Below are positions 59,670 through 64,000 of a DNA stretch of 64,000 nucleotides, one piece after another. Below the pieces are notes generated by a model, which saw only the letters and a list, made by a program, of their open reading frames with translations, was not told where the DNA came from and made no database searches. The DNA comes from Siphonodentalium dalli (Eukaryota; Mollusca; Scaphopoda; Gadilida; Siphonodentaliidae). Positions within the stretch are counted from its first letter, which is position 1; each line of letters begins with the position of its first letter. The stretch is from positions 27,718,987 to 27,782,986 of the forward strand of contig CP136063.1 of NCBI GenBank assembly GCA_032622095.1, given 5' to 3'. Position numbers and translations under genes: made by a program.

Positions 59670-61758
59670 TATTATATTTCTAATTCTTCCGTTTTTTATT
59701 ATTATTTTTTCAATAACATGCCTTAATCTCTGGAACGGCTGAACCGATTCACTCGATTTTTTCGGTTTCAGTATATAACTTTGGAAGTTCTAGTAAAATG
59801 GCCTATTGAGAATTTCGTCCGACCTTGACCTTCGGAGTTATCGCCATTTTGTTGATTTTTGGGTTTTTTTCGCTGCACAAAAGTAACTTGCGAAATCGAT
59901 GTTTGATCTCTTATATAGTCGAAACGGCTTGAACGATTGATTTGAAATTTGGTACCTGCATAGCCATTGAGTATATGAAGTCGATGCACAAATAGGGAAT
60001 TTCGTGTGACCTTGAACTTTGGAAATAACGCTCTCTATCTGTTTTATTGTTGTGCACATATCTCCTCCGAAACGGCTTGAGATATCGATTTCGGACTTTT
60101 TTCGTTATTTGCGCATGTATGTGTGTTATGAACTGCCGGGTTCGCACTTCCGGTTTAAAAGTCCGCTACTGGTCGAAGGATAAAACAACGCTCTTTATAG
60201 GGAATCTAGAACGGCTTGAGATATTGAGTTGGAACTTTTTGCATTATGTGCAGCAAACTCTGCGCTATCGAACGATATATATAGTTAACGGATATCACTT
60301 CCGGTTCGGGAGAGCGGGCGTGTGGGTATGTATCTCAAAACTATTTTAGCGCATATTTTGATGACATTTGGTAGACGTGATCAATAGATGCCACTGATTG
60401 CTATGCAACTCGAATTTTAAAAATCGGACATAAACTTCGATAGTTATGGCTGTTTAAAAACCTGGTTTATTTCCGACCTTGACCTTCAGAGTTATCGACA
60501 TTTTGTTGATTTTTGGGGGGTCTTCGCGCCACTAAAATGACTTGCAAAATCGAGGTTTGATTTCTTATATCGCCGATACGGCTTGGCCGATTGATTTGAA
60601 AATCGGGACCTGCTTAGCCATTGCGCATTGGCAGTCGATGAACTAATAGGGAACTTCGTCTGACCTTGACCTTTGGGTACAACGCTCTTTATCGGTTTTA
60701 TTGTTGTGAAGAGATCTCCTCCTAAACGGCTTGAGATATCGGGTTCGGACTTTTTTCATTATTTGCTCATGTTTGTGTGTTATGAACCGCCGAAAAATGA
60801 TAGGGTTCGCACTTCCGGTTTAAAAGTTCGCTACTGGTCGAAGGATAAAACAACGCTCTTCATATGCAATACAGAAGGGCTTGAGATATCGAGTTGGGAC
60901 CTTTTGCGTGATGTGCAGCAAACTCTGCGCTCTCTAATGATATATATAGTTGATGGATTTCACTTCCGGTTTGGGAGAACGGGCGTGTGGGTATGTATCT
61001 CAAAAACTATTTCGGCGCAGATTTTGATGAAATTTTTTAATCGGACTTACACTTCTAGAGTTATGGCTGCTTGAAAACCAGAGTTTATGGGGTTTTTGCG
61101 CCCCTAAAATGCCTTGCAAAATTGCAAAATCGATGTTTGATTTCTCTTGTCGTAGAAACGGCTCAGCCAATTGATTTGAAATTGCACACCTGCATAGTCA
61201 TTGCGTATACACAGTCGATGCACAAATAGGGAATTTCGTGTGACCTTGACCTTTGGAAATAACGCTCTTTATCTGTTTTATTGTTGTTCCAGTATCTCCT
61301 CCGAAACGGCGTGAGATATCGAGTTCGGACTTTTTTCATTATTTGCGCATTTATGTGTGTTATGTAGGGTTCGCACTTCCGGTTTAAAAGTTCGCTACAG
61401 GTCCAAGGATAAAACAACGCTCTTTATATGCAATTCAGAAGGGCTTGAGATATCGAGTTGGGACTTTTTGCATGATGTGCAGCAAACTCTGCGCTCTCTA
61501 ATGATATATATAGTTAACGGATTTCACTTCCGGTTTGCGAGGACGGGCGTGTTGGTATGTATCTCAAATTGTTTTTGGTGCAGATTTTGATGGAATTTGG
61601 TGGATAGAATCTGTGGTTGCCGAGTATTACTATCAGCTACAGTATCACCATACTGATATGTGTCTCCTGAAAACTGACGCTTTATCGGGTGACACAATTT
61701 CCGTCATTGGCGAACATGGAAGTATCGAAATTGCTGTGCAATTACAGTTTCATTCTAG
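59670..61758 (+). mobile_element. Array unit 26 (no palindrome)
   Basis: Starts like unit 25; three interior repeats; small deletions near 60133 and 61365. CTAG 61755-61758. Confidence 0.8.
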
Positions 61759-63447
61759 TTTTTCTTCTTCTTATTCCAATAACATCCTTATATCTCAGGA
61801 ACGGCTGGACCGATTCACCTGCTGTTTTCGGTTTCAGTATATAACTTTGGAAGTTCTATTAAAATGGCCTATTGAGAATTTCGTCCGACCCTGACCTTCC
61901 GAGTTATCGCCATTTTGTTGATTTTTGGAGGTTTTTTGCGACACAAAAGTCACTTGCGAAATCGAGGTTTGAATTCTTATATCGTCGAAACGGCTTGACC
62001 GATTGATTTGAAAATTGGTACATGCATAGCCATTGAGTATACAAAGTCGATGTACAAATAGGGAATTTCGTCTGACCTTGACCTTTGGAAACAACGCTCT
62101 TTATCGGTTTTATTGTTGTTTTCCTATCTCCTCCGAAACGGCTTGAGATATCGGGTTTGGACTTTTTTCATTATTTGAGCATGTATGAGTGTTATGAACC
62201 GCCGAAAAATGATAGGGTTCGCGCTTCCGGTTTAAAAGTTCGCTATGGGTCGAAGGTTAAAAGAACGTTCTTTATAAGGAATCCAGAATGGCTCGAGCTA
62301 TTGAGTTGGGACTTTTTGTATCATGTGCAGCAAACTCTGCGCTCTATAACGATATATATAGTTAATGGATTGCACTTCCGGTTTTGGATAACGGGCGTGT
62401 GGGTATGTATCTCAAAACTATTTTGGCGCAGATTTTGATGAAATTTGGTGGACGTCATCAGTAGTTGCCACTGATTACAATGCAACTCGAATTTTAAAAA
62501 TCGGACATAAACTTCGAGCGTTATGGCTGTTTAAAAACCTGTTTTTTATGGGGTTTTCGTGCCCCTAAAATGCCTTGAAAAATTTCAAAATCGATGTTTG
62601 ATTATTTTTGTCGTCGAAACGGCTTGGCCAATTGATTTGAAATTCCGTACCTCCATGGGCATTGAACATATGCAGTCGATGCATTAATAGGGAATTTCGT
62701 CTGACCTTAAGCTTTGGAAAGAACGCTCTTTATCTGTTTTATTGTTGTAAACGTATCTCCCCCGGAACGGCTTGAGGTATCGAGTTCGGACTTGCATTAT
62801 TAGTTTCCTCTCATCATGTGCTACAAACGCGCGAAAAATGGTATGGATAGCACTTCCGGTTCGAAAGTTCGGTATTGGTCGAAGAATCGGTTAACGCTCT
62901 TTGAAAAACGTTTTTCTCCTGAATTTGACCAAATTCATAGGGTGGCATCGCTAGTACGAACTGAAGACAACGCCTTAAAAATTAGCGCAATCGACCAAAA
63001 ACTGACGTCACAGCACCCGATTCAACTTTTGACTTTTGGGTATCCTGCAAGGTGGGAGCCTTGCCCTGATTTCTTTGAAAAAGGCGAATATATCCAAAAC
63101 GACTCTACCGATTGCCTTGATTTTGTGTACGTACATAGCTCCCGTCCTTAGCTATTGACCTGACTGGATGCGGAGTTCGTCTGTATAATGATATTATATA
63201 GGGTACTGATTTGACTTCCGGTTTGGGAGAACTGGCGAGTGGGTGTGTATCTCAAAATGTTTTTGGTGCAGAATTTGATGAAATTTAGTGGATAGAATAC
63301 TGTGGTTGGTGACTAGCACTATGGTCTATAGTATCACAATACTCGCATGTGTCTGCTGACAAATAACCCGTTATCCGATGACACCAGTTCCCGTCATTGG
63401 CAACATGGAAGTATCGAAATTGCTGTGCAATTACAGTTTCATTCTAG
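61759..63447 (+). mobile_element. Array unit 27, last unit (no palindrome)
   Basis: Starts 'tttttcttcttcttattcca' directly after the preceding CTAG. Ends with hairpin and CTAG 63444-63447. Downstream sequence changes completely after a (TTA)n tract. Confidence 0.85.
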
Positions 63448-63704
63448 TTATTATTATTATTTATTCTTAATATATTTTGTAACCCTTATATCTCAGAAAG
63501 TTTAAAAGATAAAACATTGAAATTTGGTAGGTATGTGTACCTTGCCGACCTACAGCGACTCGAGACATTTAGGTTGGTGTCCTAACTTGCTTACCAGAGT
63601 TATGGCCCTTAAACAAAAAAATTGGAAAAAGTTTGTGCGCAGAGTTTCTCCTGTAAAAAGTCAAGCAGCTGAATTCGGTTCTCGTGATCGTGTTAACTAA
63701 CGAA
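63448..63704 (+). other. Right flank of the array: (TTA)n and non-array DNA
   Basis: (TTA)n to about 63465, then 'aacccttatatctcagaaag' and 'gaaatttggtaggtatgtgt', a distant echo of the array's 5' module wording but not alignable beyond that. No gene seen. Confidence 0.55.
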
Positions 63705-64000
63705 AGGGCACGAATCAGGGAAATTTTCACCAAGGTCCGAAAAACAATTTGTCGACCTGGGGAGGGGTGCAAAATTTGTCAATTTTTTTATTCTCACCAA
63801 TCCTAGCCATTTTTACTGTCGGGTATATATACGACGTACTGATGATACTCGTGAAAGAATTTTGTAAATCGGGTGAGAAATGACCAAGTTATAACACATC
63901 GAAAAATGTACTAATAACGTCCATGTATAGAAAGTGCTTGTGTCCCGATCTTCTCCTAGACGAAGCGCAACAGCTGGATTTGCTCTATCTGAGCGTCTTA
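63705..64000 (+). repeat. Flanking repeat 'B-A', right copy (runs off the window)
   Basis: Segment B-like (63719-63882: 'gggaaattttcaccaaggtc', 'ctggggaggggtgcaaaatt', 'gaattttgtaaatcgggtga'), then segment A (63927-64000), nearly identical to 16192-16268. Confidence 0.8.

Larger units (their letters stand above)
16893..63447 (+). mobile_element. 46.5-kb head-to-tail array of 27 Helitron/Helentron-like non-autonomous units
   Basis: All 27 units end identically: an (AA)CATGGAAGTAT motif (ACATTGAAGTAT in some), CGA, the perfect hairpin AATTGC-TGT-GCAATT, 11 nt (ACAGTTTCATT), then CTAG followed by T. A short hairpin about 11 nt before a CTRR end with a T on the flank is the Helitron 3' signature. 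Most units start with a 28-bp palindrome whose left half (ATACTTCCATG) is the complement of the pre-hairpin motif (CATGGAAGTAT), matching the asymmetric inverted repeats of Helentrons/HINEs. Then follow 'attgtaattcttctggcttt', a TTA/T-rich microsatellite, and a 5' module containing 'ggaacggctg(g/a)accgattcacc'. Interiors have no Rep/helicase coding capacity. Some units lack the palindrome. Boundaries below are placed right after CTAG. Confidence 0.85.

Noticed and set aside
17453-62438. Recurrent 60-117 codon frames starting METTLFI(G/C)FIVV
   Set aside because: They begin inside the 'gaccttgacctttggaaacaacgctc' repeat phrase and are explained by the 630-bp repeat. Reverse-strand frames over the same bases are equally common.
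18183-63151. Recurrent 110-132 codon open frames starting MCYK(H/R)A.NGMDS (for example 23161-23535, 34111-34509, 62816-63151)
   Set aside because: They are open in many units because the units are near-identical copies. Frameshifted copies (53593, 57633) show no sign of constraint, and no recognised domain is present.
16893-63447. CRISPR-like array
   Set aside because: Units are 0.5-2.6 kb with related rather than unique spacers, in a eukaryotic repeat context, and have Helitron-like ends.
1-64000. tRNA, rRNA or viral genes
   Set aside because: No A/B-box-like cloverleaf, conserved rRNA segment, or polymerase, capsid or integrase motif was noticed on either strand. This was by eye only and a covariance-model search would be needed to exclude small RNAs.

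Overview
This is eukaryotic intergenic DNA made almost entirely of repeats, with no intact protein-coding gene that I can demonstrate. The abundance of TACATGTA/GTACATGTAC motifs, the nested foldback elements, the palindrome-capped microsatellite element at 1.4-1.85 kb and the Helentron-like repeats all suggest a marine invertebrate, probably a lophotrochozoan such as a mollusc. This is inference; the species cannot be read from the window.

Layout. (1) 1-2.1 kb: degenerate short repeats ('CCAAGATGG' family) and a minus-strand element ending in a perfect palindrome beside GGAC microsatellites. (2) 2118-6930: a 4.8-kb composite foldback element with 16-bp perfect terminal repeats and an apparent TAC target duplication. 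It sits in one unit of a local tandem repeat whose neighbouring unit preserves the empty site. It carries two decayed, inverted copies of an invertebrate gene family that I recognise by its motifs (PIN-like N-terminal region, H.ISGCD...GKGK block, VNE.RHEMF block, C-terminal tesmin/TSO1-like CXC cysteine motif). The right-hand copy is split by a second foldback (4875-5601) with CACTG-type ends and a GAC duplication. (3) 7.0-9.4 kb: the local tandem repeat, a 93-bp minisatellite of about 14 copies interrupted by a 26-bp perfect hairpin, and a 16-bp minisatellite. (4) 9.5-16.1 kb: TACATGTA-rich DNA, a palindromic array of about 165-bp repeats (10685-12353), a CCGCGG-rich MITE family with TA-flanked inverted ends, and a candidate housekeeping-type promoter (about 15990-16121) facing a short minus-strand ORF that may be a first exon.

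(5) 16.9-63.45 kb: the main feature, a 46.5-kb head-to-tail array of 27 units (0.5-2.6 kb each), all in one orientation. Every unit ends in the same Helitron-like 3' terminus: a perfect AATTGC/GCAATT hairpin, then about 11 nt, then CTAG followed by T. Most begin with a perfect 28-bp palindrome (ATACTTCCATG...CATGGAAGTAT or variants with compensatory changes). The first half of that palindrome is the inverted complement of a motif just before the 3' hairpin. This matches non-autonomous Helentron (HINE-type) organisation, here amplified as a macrosatellite. Interiors are built hierarchically from about 150-bp monomers in about 630-bp repeats. Recent duplications of about 3.4 kb and repeated 1.97-kb units show ongoing unequal exchange or rolling-circle concatenation. 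A 522-bp MITE with TTAA duplications interrupts unit 17. Units 23-24 carry an excess of single-base indels that looks like residual sequencing error.

(6) Both sides of the array are flanked by copies of another repeat (about 16186-16470 and 63705-64000), in an order that implies tandem arrangement. No rRNA, tRNA or CRISPR array was seen.
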